This document shows positions 6,932-14,347 of a DNA stretch of 14,406 nt, in pieces; positions within the stretch are counted from its first letter, which is position 1; every line of letters starts with the position of its first letter. Location of the stretch: the NCBI GenBank assembly GCA_031550725.1, contig JAVBOH010000036.1:1-14406 (forward strand), in the 5' to 3' direction. The position numbers were made by a program, and so were the translations under genes. The notes beneath the pieces are model-generated. The model was not told the origin of the DNA. It was given only the letters and a program-made list of their open reading frames with translations, and did no database searches. Origin of the DNA: UBA946 sp031550725. Lineage in GTDB: Bacteria; Bacillota; Clostridia; Oscillospirales; Ruminococcaceae.

Positions 6932-6960
6932 ATTATATACCACAATACAAAAAAAGTAAA
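6932..6960 (-). promoter_or_regulatory. promoter of the RNase Z-like gene
   Basis: Read on the minus strand, TTTACT (6960-6955) and TATAAT (6937-6932) are 17 bp apart. The start would be near 6925, placing repeat copy B wholly inside a leader of about 120 nt. The promoter lies just downstream of the end of the GLUG-protein gene, so the two minus-strand genes need not be co-transcribed. Confidence 0.5.
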
Positions 6961-6982
6961 TATAAAATGATACTATCTAAAA

Positions 6983-9946
6983 TTATTGTTCTGGAGGTTT
7001 TACCAAAATCGGACGGCCAAGTGATGATATAGTTGAAAAATTCCAAACATCACTGTCCCAACCAGCTGACTGCATTGCTGACATTAGATTACTCTGCGTA
7101 ACAGTAGTACCGTCCTTTGAAGATGCACCTGATGATGTAGGCGTTTTTACAACACCGTTCTGCATTAATTGAAGTGTGTTTATAGCACTGTTGTTATTAA
7201 GTGATAACATAGATGAACTTGCTGCTACACGACCATAAACCCTCGTTCCACCTGCTGAAACAAGCTGATTTAGTGCGAAGCAGCTGTTGATTGAACTCGC
7301 TGAAGTAAAGCCTGATGCGATAACTCCACCAGCAGCGCCAGTTCCGACAGCATTTCCAGCGGCATAACAGCGTGTTAATGTGCAGTCAACTGTGCCTTGT
7401 GCAAAACCTGAAACGTTGCCATTTGCATCACTATTTCCCACTGCATAGCAATCCGTTGCAGATGATGCATTTGTAAAATTGCTTACAAATGAACCTGCAT
7501 TGTTTGTCGTGGCTATAACATTACCAGTTGAAAAGCATTTTTCGAATGTTCCGTTTGCAACAGAACCAATAAACCCTGCAACAGAAGTTCCAATGCCATA
7601 AACATCGCCTTTTGAATAGCATTCAATAAAATATGCAGCAAGTGTAGAATCACCGATAAAACCACCAATATTACTGCGTCCAGTTACCTTGCCAAGTGCA
7701 TAACAATTATGATAAACTGCCATTTTTCCTGCACCAATAAAACCGCCAGCAGAATTGTTTCCAGTGCCGACAGATGTGATATCTCCAGTTGCATAACAGC
7801 TTTCAAAAGTAATTTGTACTGTTTCAGTTGTATATCCGCCAATAAGTCCGCCTATATATGATACCCCCGAAACATTGCCACTTGCAAAGCAGTTTGTAAC
7901 CTCATATTCAGTGCCTGTGAGTGTGGCAGTTAAGTTTCCAATCAGTCCGCCGACACGACTTGAAAATGGTGTTAAAACATCAGCATCAGACGAGCAGTCA
8001 CGAATAACACTTTCATCAAGACCACCGATAAGACCTCCAAAAGGACGTGATAAAACAGTCGTTGTACCAGTATCAGATATTGCAACATTATCAGTAGTAC
8101 TGCAATTTAATATAGTTGCTCGTGAAGCATTTCCAATCAAACCGCCAACATAAGAATAACCATACATTTTTGCATTTGCTATGCAATTTTTTATTAAACA
8201 TACGGATGGGTCTAAATCAGAGTTTACACCAATTCTGCCGATAATACCACCGATAAATTCACCGCCGATAAGAGTACCGTCAGAGGTGCAGCTATCAACA
8301 ACTGCATTACCTTTACCGTTCACAAATAATATTCCAGTGATACCGCCAGCATATTGAGCAGAAACCTGGATTGACAAATCATGTGGATAAAGACCATTAA
8401 TATTAACCTTACCGCCTGTTATGATACTTCCAAAAACACCACCTGCAAGAGCTCTTGAATAAATTTTAATTGTATTAACACTCAAATCAGAAACGGTTAT
8501 TATATCATTTTCTTTAGGTGTTATACCACCGATAATACCACCCGCATGAGGAGTGCCGCTTCCAGTCGCAGTTATATTAATGTTATTAACCGAAATATCT
8601 TTAATGTTCGAGTAATTGGCGCTAAATCCAGTGATACCGCCTGTGTATGCTGTATTGCCTGCACCGACACTCGTTGTAATTGTTGAATTTGATATGTTTA
8701 TAATGCTGATATCACCATCATAAAAACCTGCAAGTGTTCCAATATATCCCTTTGAATTATCGCTTATATCTGCATTAATAACCGAGTTTGTTATATCGAT
8801 ATCAGATATAACAGCAGACTGCACCTTGCCGAATAACCCTGTATATGCAACAATTTGCGTATTTACAGTTGTCTGATTAATAGGCATTGATGAAATTAAT
8901 TTTCTAGTGTCATATGATTTAATAGTGCCGCTGAAAATATGGTCATCAATTCCTTTAGCCAGCGAGTAATTCATATTGCCAATAGGACGCCATCCAGCAC
9001 CATTATATGCACCATTATAGTTTGATAAATCAAAATCAGTAAGTATGGAAAATGAATTTGTCAGCGTATCATTAAGTCCGTATAAACCATCTGTATCTTC
9101 ATACAAAACAGTCATTCCCTCGATATTATCAAGTATTCGAGCAGTTTCTGTAACCCCTGCACGATTAATAACATGCCCCTTAACTAAATCAGGCCATTTT
9201 GACATTTCGTCAGTATTAATTTCACGCAAGCCAAATGGAAATTCAGCTGTACCTTCGCCATGGTTATAGGGCATGCCAATTGCAGAAATATTTGGTGTTG
9301 TCACTTCACTTTGCAAACCATTAAGTTCAGCAACCATAAACAAATTATATCTGTATCCATCGACAACTCCAGTTTCATCATTAAAAGGTAATTCTATTTC
9401 TCTGCCAGAAAGAACACGAGTATTTATTTGTTTTCTTGGAGTGAAATTTATTGTAAAAATACCTCTTGCTGCAACACCGTTTGCTAATTCCTCACGATTG
9501 TTAAAATAAATGATATCATCAGCACTCGGAGCAGAAACAGTAGGCTTTAAAAGAAGATAATAAACAGTTCCAAGTCCTGCAATTTCTTCGTCAGCACTGA
9601 ATGAATATGTCGCATCAACAGTTCTGAAAGTTTTGCCACGTTTTAAATTAATTGCTTTAAAATAAAACTTAACAGGAGCAGGAGGAATGAGAACGTCACG
9701 AAACAGATTTAATTTTGTTTGCAGTATCATTTCAAAATGTGTAAGTGTTTTAATCATTGATGTAACTGAATCATTAAATTTCAGAATTTGTTCTGGTGTT
9801 AAATATCCTGATTGAATAATTAAATGTAACTTTTCACTTTCTGCATTTAAAATATGTGAAACAGCAGCTTGCTCAAGTGCAACGGACAAAATAATATCTG
9901 TTATAGCTTGTTTTCGTTCAATATTACTGCTTGTTATGATTGACAT
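6983..9946 (-). CDS. large GLUG-repeat protein without signal peptide, probably spore-surface related
   Basis: A 987-residue protein. There is no hydrophobic signal peptide, no LPXTG and no S-layer anchor. Residues about 1-85 form a helical domain (ALEQAAVSHILNAESEKL, then a stretch ending MILQTKLNLF) that resembles the N-terminal domain of many Clostridium and Bacillus proteins thought to be on the spore surface. This likeness is recalled by pattern and not checked. Residues about 90-390 look like beta-rich spacer domains. Residues about 398-890 hold roughly 16 GLUG-type units (GG[LIF]IG, a short beta strand, Cys, then a short segment such as ATGDI or ASGNV), which should fold as a long beta-solenoid. 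About twelve units carry a Cys at the same place. The end, WDSDVWNFSTISSLGRPIL, is the usual close of such repeats. GGAGG 9 nt upstream supports the start. Its biochemical role is not known. Confidence 0.8.
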   Translation of the reverse strand: MSIITSSNIERKQAITDIILSVALEQAAVSHILNAESEKLHLIIQSGYLTPEQILKFNDSVTSMIKTLTHFEMILQTKLNLFRDVLIPPAPVKFYFKAINLKRGKTFRTVDATYSFSADEEIAGLGTVYYLLLKPTVSAPSADDIIYFNNREELANGVAARGIFTINFTPRKQINTRVLSGREIELPFNDETGVVDGYRYNLFMVAELNGLQSEVTTPNISAIGMPYNHGEGTAEFPFGLREINTDEMSKWPDLVKGHVINRAGVTETARILDNIEGMTVLYEDTDGLYGLNDTLTNSFSILTDFDLSNYNGAYNGAGWRPIGNMNYSLAKGIDDHIFSGTIKSYDTRKLISSMPINQTTVNTQIVAYTGLFGKVQSAVISDIDITNSVINADISDNSKGYIGTLAGFYDGDISIINISNSTITTSVGAGNTAYTGGITGFSANYSNIKDISVNNINITATGSGTPHAGGIIGGITPKENDIITVSDLSVNTIKIYSRALAGGVFGSIITGGKVNINGLYPHDLSIQVSAQYAGGITGILFVNGKGNAVVDSCTSDGTLIGGEFIGGIIGRIGVNSDLDPSVCLIKNCIANAKMYGYSYVGGLIGNASRATILNCSTTDNVAISDTGTTTVLSRPFGGLIGGLDESVIRDCSSDADVLTPFSSRVGGLIGNLTATLTGTEYEVTNCFASGNVSGVSYIGGLIGGYTTETVQITFESCYATGDITSVGTGNNSAGGFIGAGKMAVYHNCYALGKVTGRSNIGGFIGDSTLAAYFIECYSKGDVYGIGTSVAGFIGSVANGTFEKCFSTGNVIATTNNAGSFVSNFTNASSATDCYAVGNSDANGNVSGFAQGTVDCTLTRCYAAGNAVGTGAAGGVIASGFTSASSINSCFALNQLVSAGGTRVYGRVAASSSMLSLNNNSAINTLQLMQNGVVKTPTSSGASSKDGTTVTQSNLMSAMQSAGWDSDVWNFSTISSLGRPILVKPPEQ

Positions 9947-9963
9947 TGAATTTCGCCTCCTTT

Positions 9964-10215
9964 ATATAATGTCTGCTGAACAAAATGATTTTTGTAGAAA
10001 ATTATTTTGTAAGCAAACGTCAATCAAGTAGTAGAACAGTTTCGTGAAAAACGGAATTGTTCAGTACGCTTTATATATATTAACTCATCATTATAATATG
10101 TATAAAAACATTTTTAGTTAATGTCAGTTCAATTGTCTGGAAAAATCATAATATAAACGACAAAATAAACATAATAAATAGAAAATTAATGGTCATGATT
10201 GTGATATATTAACTG
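9964..10215. other. intergenic region between divergent GLUG-protein and yitT-like genes
   Basis: No gene is seen. The region carries a possible mother-cell sigma promoter for the minus-strand gene (10092-10118) and an imperfect 12-bp stem-loop at 10034-10062 (GAACAGTTTCGT / ACGGAATTGTTC, two G-T pairs, loop GAAAA) of unknown meaning. The rest is AT-rich without recognisable signals. Confidence 0.45.
10092..10118 (-). promoter_or_regulatory. possible sigma-K-type sporulation promoter for the GLUG-protein gene
   Basis: On the minus strand AC (10118-10117) is followed by exactly 16 nt and CATATTATA (10100-10092), which fits the sigma-K pattern AC-N16-CATANNNTA. It lies about 145 nt upstream of the start codon. 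The pattern is short and AT-rich, so chance is a real alternative. No good sigma-A -35 pairs with the TATAAT inside it. Confidence 0.3.
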
Positions 10216-10244
10216 TTGATTTTTATATAATTTAGTGATATAAT
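10216..10244 (+). promoter_or_regulatory. promoter of the yitT-like gene
   Basis: TTGATT (10216-10221) and TATAAT (10239-10244) are 17 bp apart. A second TATAAT lies at 10226-10231. The predicted start near 10250 gives a leader of about 118 nt. Confidence 0.58.
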
Positions 10245-10302
10245 TTTTAAGCGTGTGTAATGTTGTAACAGTGTGAAAACGTTTACCCGTAAATTAAATA
10301 AT

Positions 10303-10351
10303 TTCGAGCTCGGAGTTTGTGTTTTCATACAAAACATCCGAATTTCTCGAA
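10303..10351 (+). other. possible structured leader before the yitT-like gene
   Basis: TTCGAG (10303-10308) can pair with CTCGAA (10346-10351), CGGA (10311-10314) with TCCG (10337-10340), and GTTTGT (10315-10320) with ACAAAAC (10329-10335, one bulge). The pieces nest in order to form one interrupted stem that ends directly at the ribosome site AAGGATG. It could affect translation start. It fits no riboswitch class that I recognise. Confidence 0.28.
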
Positions 10352-10367
10352 AAGGATGGTTATAAAT

Positions 10368-11204
10368 ATGAAAGGTACTATAAAAAAACTAATATGGATA
10401 GCGATAGGACAATTTATATGTGCAGTTGGATACAGCAGAATTTTGGTGGTAAATGACTTGGTAGCAACAGGTTTCGGAGGGCTTGCAAGTGTTATAAACA
10501 AGCTGACAGGACTTAATGTACAGTTTTTAATGATATGTATGGCAGTTCCAGTGTTCGTATGGTCATTTTTCTGTTATAACAAAAAGCAGATTTTGTTTGC
10601 AATATTCAGCTTTTCGATGTTTACTTTTTACATAGGCATAGTAGAAAAAATTATCCCTGCTTTTAAAACTGATACATTTATAGCATCATTAGCTGGTGGT
10701 ATTGTTATGGGAATTGCCGCAGGAATTATAATGAAACAGCGAGTAGCAAACGGTCCTGAAGCAGTTGTGGGACTATATTTAAAAGAGAAAAAGGGACTTT
10801 CAATCGGTAATTATTTTCTTGTAATAAATACAGTTGTTATTCTATCATCATTATTAAGCGGTAATTTGACTTTAGTTGTATATTCATTCTTCTCTGTTTT
10901 TGTGCAAAGCGTTGTAACTGATACAGTTATTATTGGTACACAAAAATATTATGTGGTTAATATCATGTCGGATAAATACCTTGACATTGCTGAATATATT
11001 CAAAATGAACTTCATCATGGTGTTACATTTGTCAAAGGTATGGATGTGTCAAATATGAGCAAAAAAATGCTTATGCAGACGGTTCTTAACAAAACTGAGC
11101 TTATTGATGTCAAAGAATTTGTCAAGCAGTTTGAAGATGACAGCTTTATATATGCATCACAAAGCTCAAGCCTGCTTGGACGAGGTTATGATTTGGAAAT
11201 ATAA
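10368..11204 (+). CDS. YitT-family membrane protein (DUF161 and DUF2179)
   Basis: An integral membrane protein of 278 residues. The first part (about 1-190) holds about five hydrophobic segments of the YitT (DUF161) domain, with the typical VNDLVATGFGGLASVI near the start and GPEAVVGLYLKEKKGLSIG in the middle. The last part (about 195-278) is the soluble DUF2179 domain, starting KYYVVNIMS and ending GRGYDLEI. The start at 10368 is chosen because AAGGATG lies just upstream and the sequence before it (from 10317) is unlike YitT. The function of the family is not established; small-molecule or ion transport is a common guess. It has its own promoter and terminator, so it is a single-gene unit. 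Confidence 0.9.
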   Translation: MKGTIKKLIWIAIGQFICAVGYSRILVVNDLVATGFGGLASVINKLTGLNVQFLMICMAVPVFVWSFFCYNKKQILFAIFSFSMFTFYIGIVEKIIPAFKTDTFIASLAGGIVMGIAAGIIMKQRVANGPEAVVGLYLKEKKGLSIGNYFLVINTVVILSSLLSGNLTLVVYSFFSVFVQSVVTDTVIIGTQKYYVVNIMSDKYLDIAEYIQNELHHGVTFVKGMDVSNMSKKMLMQTVLNKTELIDVKEFVKQFEDDSFIYASQSSSLLGRGYDLEI

Positions 11205-11213
11205 AAAATATAT

Positions 11214-11248
11214 GCCGTGTTAGAAACAAAACTAACACAGCAATTTTT
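11214..11248 (+). terminator. terminator after the yitT-like gene
   Basis: A stem GTGTTAG (11217-11223) / CTAACAC (11232-11238), extended by GC on both sides, has loop AAACAAAA and is followed by AATTTTT. It lies 10 nt after the stop codon. Confidence 0.75.
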
Positions 11249-11258
11249 ATGTAGCTTA

Positions 11259-11287
11259 TTGCATTTGTATAAAAATAATAGTATAAT
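11259..11287 (+). promoter_or_regulatory. promoter of the serine hydrolase gene
   Basis: TTGCAT (11259-11264) and a perfect TATAAT (11282-11287) are 17 bp apart, 40 nt before the start codon and just after the preceding terminator. Confidence 0.58.
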
Positions 11288-11326
11288 TGATTATATGAAT
11301 TTGTTAAGAGGTAGGAGGAAACTAAA

Positions 11327-12481
11327 ATGAATATTGATAAAATAAAAAATATAATGGATAAGTGTATAAATAGCAGAGAAGAGGTCGGTGCATCATTTGT
11401 GCTTATGAAAAATGGTGTTCAAGTCATGAATTATTCCTGTGGCTCTGCTGATTTGGCTAACAATATTCCTATGAATGACAAGACAATATGCAGGGCATTT
11501 TCATGCTCCAAAATTGCGACATCAGTATGTGCAATGATATTAATGGAGCGTGGATTACTTGATATTAGCTGGGAGCTTGAAAGAATAATACCAGAGTTTG
11601 CGAACCCTGCGTACATTCGTGACGGTAAGGAGATAAGAAGTGAAAGTATACGTATCCGTGACTTGCTTAATATGACTTCAGGCATTCCATATCCATGGTC
11701 AGCACTTGAGGGTGAAAACAAAACAAATGAATTATGGATGGAATTGCATAACAGCATTGTAGAAGAAAAGTCCATGACGACTATTGAATTTGCAAAAAGA
11801 GCAGCCGAATGTCATATTATGTATAATGCAGGTGACGAGTGGATGTATGGTGCATCTGCCGATATACTTGGTGCTGTTGTTGAAATTGTATCAGGACAGC
11901 GGTTAAGTGAATTTATGCATGAAAATATTTTTGCTCCGCTTGGAATGAACGATACAGCATTTTATGTACCTGAAGAAAAGCTTGGCAGACTAGCCGTATT
12001 ATATGAAAATGCAGGTGAAAATCCTAAAGCTTTTGAGGGAGTAAATTTATGTATATTTGATATGAAAACTAGACCTGACTTTGAGTCGGGAGGTGCAGGG
12101 CTTTTTTCAACTGCACATGATTATGCAAAGCTTGGTGCAATGCTTTCAAATGGCGGTATATATGAGGGGAAAAGAATTCTAAGCAGGAAAACAATTGAGT
12201 TTATGTCATCAAGCGGGCTAAAAAATTCGCAAAGACATACGCTTAACTGGGAGTCAACAAAGGGATATAATTATGCTAATCTGGTAAGAATTGTTGAAAA
12301 TCAAAATGAGGCAGGAACGTTTGCTAGTAAAGGCTCATTTGGCTGGGACGGCTGGACAGGTACATATCTATTGTGTGATCCAACAGAAAAAATCGCAGTT
12401 ACATTGTTTATCCAGCGCTGTGGAGCAGGAACAACACAGCTTTCACGTAATTTGGTTAATGTGGTTTATTCGATGATATAA
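11327..12481 (+). CDS. beta-lactamase-fold (class C-like) serine hydrolase, esterase-type
   Basis: A 384-residue protein of the PF00144 family (class C beta-lactamase/DD-peptidase/esterase). The nucleophile motif SxxK is S59-C-S-K62 in CRAFSCSKIATS. The Tyr motif is Y174-G-A in WMYGASADILG, where beta-lactamases have YSN. The third motif, normally KTG or HTG, is W340-D-G followed by WTGTYLLCDP, closer to the WGG of EstB-type esterases than to true beta-lactamases. There is no signal peptide, so it acts in the cytoplasm and is unlikely to give drug resistance. AGGAGG 9 nt upstream sets the start. It has its own promoter and a strong terminator. The substrate cannot be told from sequence. Confidence 0.88.
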   Translation: MNIDKIKNIMDKCINSREEVGASFVLMKNGVQVMNYSCGSADLANNIPMNDKTICRAFSCSKIATSVCAMILMERGLLDISWELERIIPEFANPAYIRDGKEIRSESIRIRDLLNMTSGIPYPWSALEGENKTNELWMELHNSIVEEKSMTTIEFAKRAAECHIMYNAGDEWMYGASADILGAVVEIVSGQRLSEFMHENIFAPLGMNDTAFYVPEEKLGRLAVLYENAGENPKAFEGVNLCIFDMKTRPDFESGGAGLFSTAHDYAKLGAMLSNGGIYEGKRILSRKTIEFMSSSGLKNSQRHTLNWESTKGYNYANLVRIVENQNEAGTFASKGSFGWDGWTGTYLLCDPTEKIAVTLFIQRCGAGTTQLSRNLVNVVYSMI

Positions 12482-12508
12482 AAAAGGCAGAAAACATCAT
12501 TTGAAATT

Positions 12509-12555
12509 AAAGCGGAATAATCAGTCTGAAAATAATCTGATTACTCCGCTTTTTA
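12509..12555. terminator. strong terminator between hydrolase gene and pentapeptide gene
   Basis: Arms AAAGCGGA-A-TAATCAG (12509-12524) and CTGATTA-C-TCCGCTTT (12537-12552) pair over 15 bp with one mismatch and are followed by TTTTT. The structure serves the plus-strand gene and, more weakly, the converging minus-strand operon. Confidence 0.88.
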
Positions 12556-12560
12556 TATAA

Positions 12561-13163
12561 TTATACAACCTTAATCCCCAAAATTTCTGCAATATCAACA
12601 GCCTGGGATGCATTCATTTTAACATCTTTTAACTCAGCAAAAGTATCGGAAAACATAATATTATCAATAATACAATCCGATAAATCCATACCTTTGAGCA
12701 GTGTTCTGTAAAAATCGGCATTAGTGAAATCAACAGTACAAAATGTAGTCTTTTTAAGCTTAGTTTCGGACATTGACGAGTATTTAAAAAGGCTGTCTTT
12801 AATGCAGGATAGCTCCCATACGGATTTCGAAAAATTCGCATGACAAGCAGATGAAGATACAATTTTTGACTCCTTGAAAAAGCTTTGTACAAATTTATTT
12901 TTATCAAGTTTACAATTTGTGATAATGGTATTTCTGAAATAACTGTCGGTAAAATTACAATCGGCAAAAACACATTCTTCAAATATAACATCATAAAAAC
13001 TTACCTTATTAAAATCACATTCCGAGAATTTGCACTTAACAAAATTCACTTTTGAGAATTCCGTAAATGTAATGTCACAATAAGAAACATCCTCATCAGT
13101 AAATGTCATATTCTCAATATATTCATCGTTATCCTGTGCGTTTTTTATTATATCTTCAATCAT
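12561..13163 (-). CDS. pentapeptide-repeat protein
   Basis: A 200-residue protein. From about residue 25 to 165, Phe or Leu (sometimes Ile, Met or Val) recurs every fifth residue with Cys, Asp, Asn or Ser around it, for example CDFNKVSFYDVIFEECVFAD and DCNFTDSYF. This predicts a right-handed four-sided beta-helix. The repeats are F-centred rather than the classical ADLxx. The start has only a weak ribosome site (GAG about 10 nt upstream), so it may depend on coupling with the gene before it, 23 nt away. Some pentapeptide proteins (Qnr, MfpA) mimic DNA and protect gyrase; nothing here shows that this one does. It is the last gene of a three-gene minus-strand operon. Confidence 0.82.
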   Translation of the reverse strand: MIEDIIKNAQDNDEYIENMTFTDEDVSYCDITFTEFSKVNFVKCKFSECDFNKVSFYDVIFEECVFADCNFTDSYFRNTIITNCKLDKNKFVQSFFKESKIVSSSACHANFSKSVWELSCIKDSLFKYSSMSETKLKKTTFCTVDFTNADFYRTLLKGMDLSDCIIDNIMFSDTFAELKDVKMNASQAVDIAEILGIKVV

Positions 13164-13186
13164 TTAGCTACTCTTTTCTTTTGATA

Positions 13187-13639
13187 TTATAGTTTTTCAC
13201 CCAGCATATTTGTAAGCTTTTTAAGCCTGTTTAACTTAGTTTCATCTTTTTTAGCAACCTCAATAAAATTAATCTGTTCACGTTTAAGATAATCGGGTTG
13301 TTTTAAGTAGATGTCAAAAACATCATTTTCTTTCAAATAATTTTTTATGTATTCAGGGATTTTGAGTTCACGTATTTTCGTATCTATTTCAAGTGTGCAA
13401 TGCAGAACATCACCAAAGTTTTTATTAACAGCACGCTTAATAAACTCGTTATAAACAAGATAATGCCCATTCTTAGATGGCAGGAGAGTATGCTCAAATT
13501 CATAGCCATCCACAGTTATAATAACAGGAATATTACCTTTTTTACCGAAATACTCTGTCGTATCATATGGAAAATAAAATACCGGCCATTTTATTTTTCC
13601 TTCAAGCTGCTTAATTTCGCTGTCAAATTCAAACTTCAT
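13187..13639 (-). CDS. DUF1905 / YdeI-like protein
   Basis: A 150-residue cytoplasmic protein. The N-terminal part (about 1-90) is a DUF1905 beta-barrel-like domain with the typical FPYDTTEYFGKKGNIPV and a NEFIKRAVNKNFGD segment. The C-terminal part (about 95-150) resembles the helical YdeI/OmpD-associated domain, with DYLKREQINFIEVAKKDET and then a basic helix RLKKLTNML. YdeI has been linked to tolerance of peptides and bacteriocins in enteric bacteria; that role is not established in Firmicutes. A GGGGG about 7 nt upstream is the ribosome site. It sits 28 nt after the DUF6886 gene and 23 nt before the pentapeptide gene. Confidence 0.82.
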   Translation of the reverse strand: MKFEFDSEIKQLEGKIKWPVFYFPYDTTEYFGKKGNIPVIITVDGYEFEHTLLPSKNGHYLVYNEFIKRAVNKNFGDVLHCTLEIDTKIRELKIPEYIKNYLKENDVFDIYLKQPDYLKREQINFIEVAKKDETKLNRLKKLTNMLGEKL

Positions 13640-13667
13640 ATTACTGCCCCCTTATTATTTTTTTAAA

Positions 13668-14186
13668 CTATATTCTTGGTTTCGCATTAGCCATGTCACA
13701 TATCGAATAATTCAAAGTGGATTTCTTCACTTCGTCAGCCAAAAACCATAAGTTATTGATTAGTCTTACTTCAATATCATTTTTGAATAATTCTCCGAAT
13801 AAGTCATTTATCTGTATTTTTGAAATAGGAATTTCAGTATGCTCGCTAACATAATAACCAGCAACATCATCCTGTAAATAGAAGTTTTTGGAATCAAATT
13901 CATATAGATACAAAGTGGTATTTTTCATATTTTCATACCAGCCATGTTCAATAGCTAAACAATGATGGAAAGATGAAGAAAAAAATCTTGCAATATCATC
14001 TTTGGTTGTTTTATTTGACGAATGAAATGTAACACGAGGACATTTGCGAGGTGTGAAAAAATTAGGTAAACAGTTTTCATTGATAGCCCAAACAAGACCT
14101 TTTGATTTATCTAAATCATCTCTTGTTGGAATACGAGGAATAAATTCTGTAATATTGGGTTCTTCGCTGACATGGAATAATTTCAT
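13668..14186 (-). CDS. DUF6886-family protein
   Basis: A 172-residue protein starting MKLFHVSEEPNITEFIPR, with VWAINENCLPNFFTPRKCPRV, LYLYEFD, GYYVSEHTE and a final NYSICDMANAKPR, a pattern I recognise from a conserved Firmicutes family of unknown function (DUF6886). There is no signal peptide or membrane segment. The start at 14186 is chosen because AGGAGG (14199-14194) lies 7 nt upstream and the promoter (14252-14224) lies over the longer open frame, which would otherwise start at 14252. It is the first gene of a three-gene operon. Its biochemical role is unknown. Confidence 0.82.
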   Translation of the reverse strand: MKLFHVSEEPNITEFIPRIPTRDDLDKSKGLVWAINENCLPNFFTPRKCPRVTFHSSNKTTKDDIARFFSSSFHHCLAIEHGWYENMKNTTLYLYEFDSKNFYLQDDVAGYYVSEHTEIPISKIQINDLFGELFKNDIEVRLINNLWFLADEVKKSTLNYSICDMANAKPRI

Positions 14187-14223
14187 TTCAAAACCTCCTG
14201 ACACATGATTGTTAAACATATTA

Positions 14224-14252
14224 ATTATATCATCAAAAAGTATAAAAATCAA
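14224..14252 (-). promoter_or_regulatory. promoter of the three-gene minus-strand operon
   Basis: On the minus strand TTGATT (14252-14247) and a perfect TATAAT (14229-14224) are 17 bp apart. Transcription would start near 14217, about 30 nt before the DUF6886 start codon at 14186, confirming the shorter start. Confidence 0.65.
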
Positions 14253-14285
14253 TCATAAATACAGCAGGGCACATCCCAAAACCAC

Positions 14286-14314
14286 TTTAACTTTATGAAG
14301 AAATGTGGTATAAT
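14286..14314 (+). promoter_or_regulatory. promoter of the partial gene at the right edge
   Basis: A perfect TATAAT lies at 14309-14314. The -35 is poor (TTTAAC at 14286-14291, 17-bp spacing). It is divergent from the promoter at 14224-14252. Confidence 0.42.
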
Positions 14315-14347
14315 AAAGAGGAAGAAAAAAGTTTAAAGAGGTGCTAT

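Noticed and set aside
7300..8660. Repeated codon patterns here as a CRISPR or DNA tandem repeat
   Set aside because: The similarity is at protein level (GLUG units of varying length); the DNA units differ in length and sequence and have no constant repeat or spacer.
6983..9946. GLUG protein as a classical secreted adhesin
   Set aside because: There is no signal peptide, wall anchor or membrane segment; the N-terminus is a soluble helical domain.
10034..10062. Imperfect stem-loop in the spacer before the yitT-like promoter
   Set aside because: It needs two G-T pairs, has no T run, is upstream of the plus-strand promoter, and is weaker in the minus-strand RNA that would actually contain it.
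10317..10367. Longer N-terminus for the yitT-like protein
   Set aside because: The extra 17 residues do not resemble the family, and the ribosome site AAGGATG lies within them, just before 10368.
14187..14252. Longer N-terminus for the DUF6886 protein
   Set aside because: The promoter covers the extra codons, and an AGGAGG with 7-nt spacing points to 14186.
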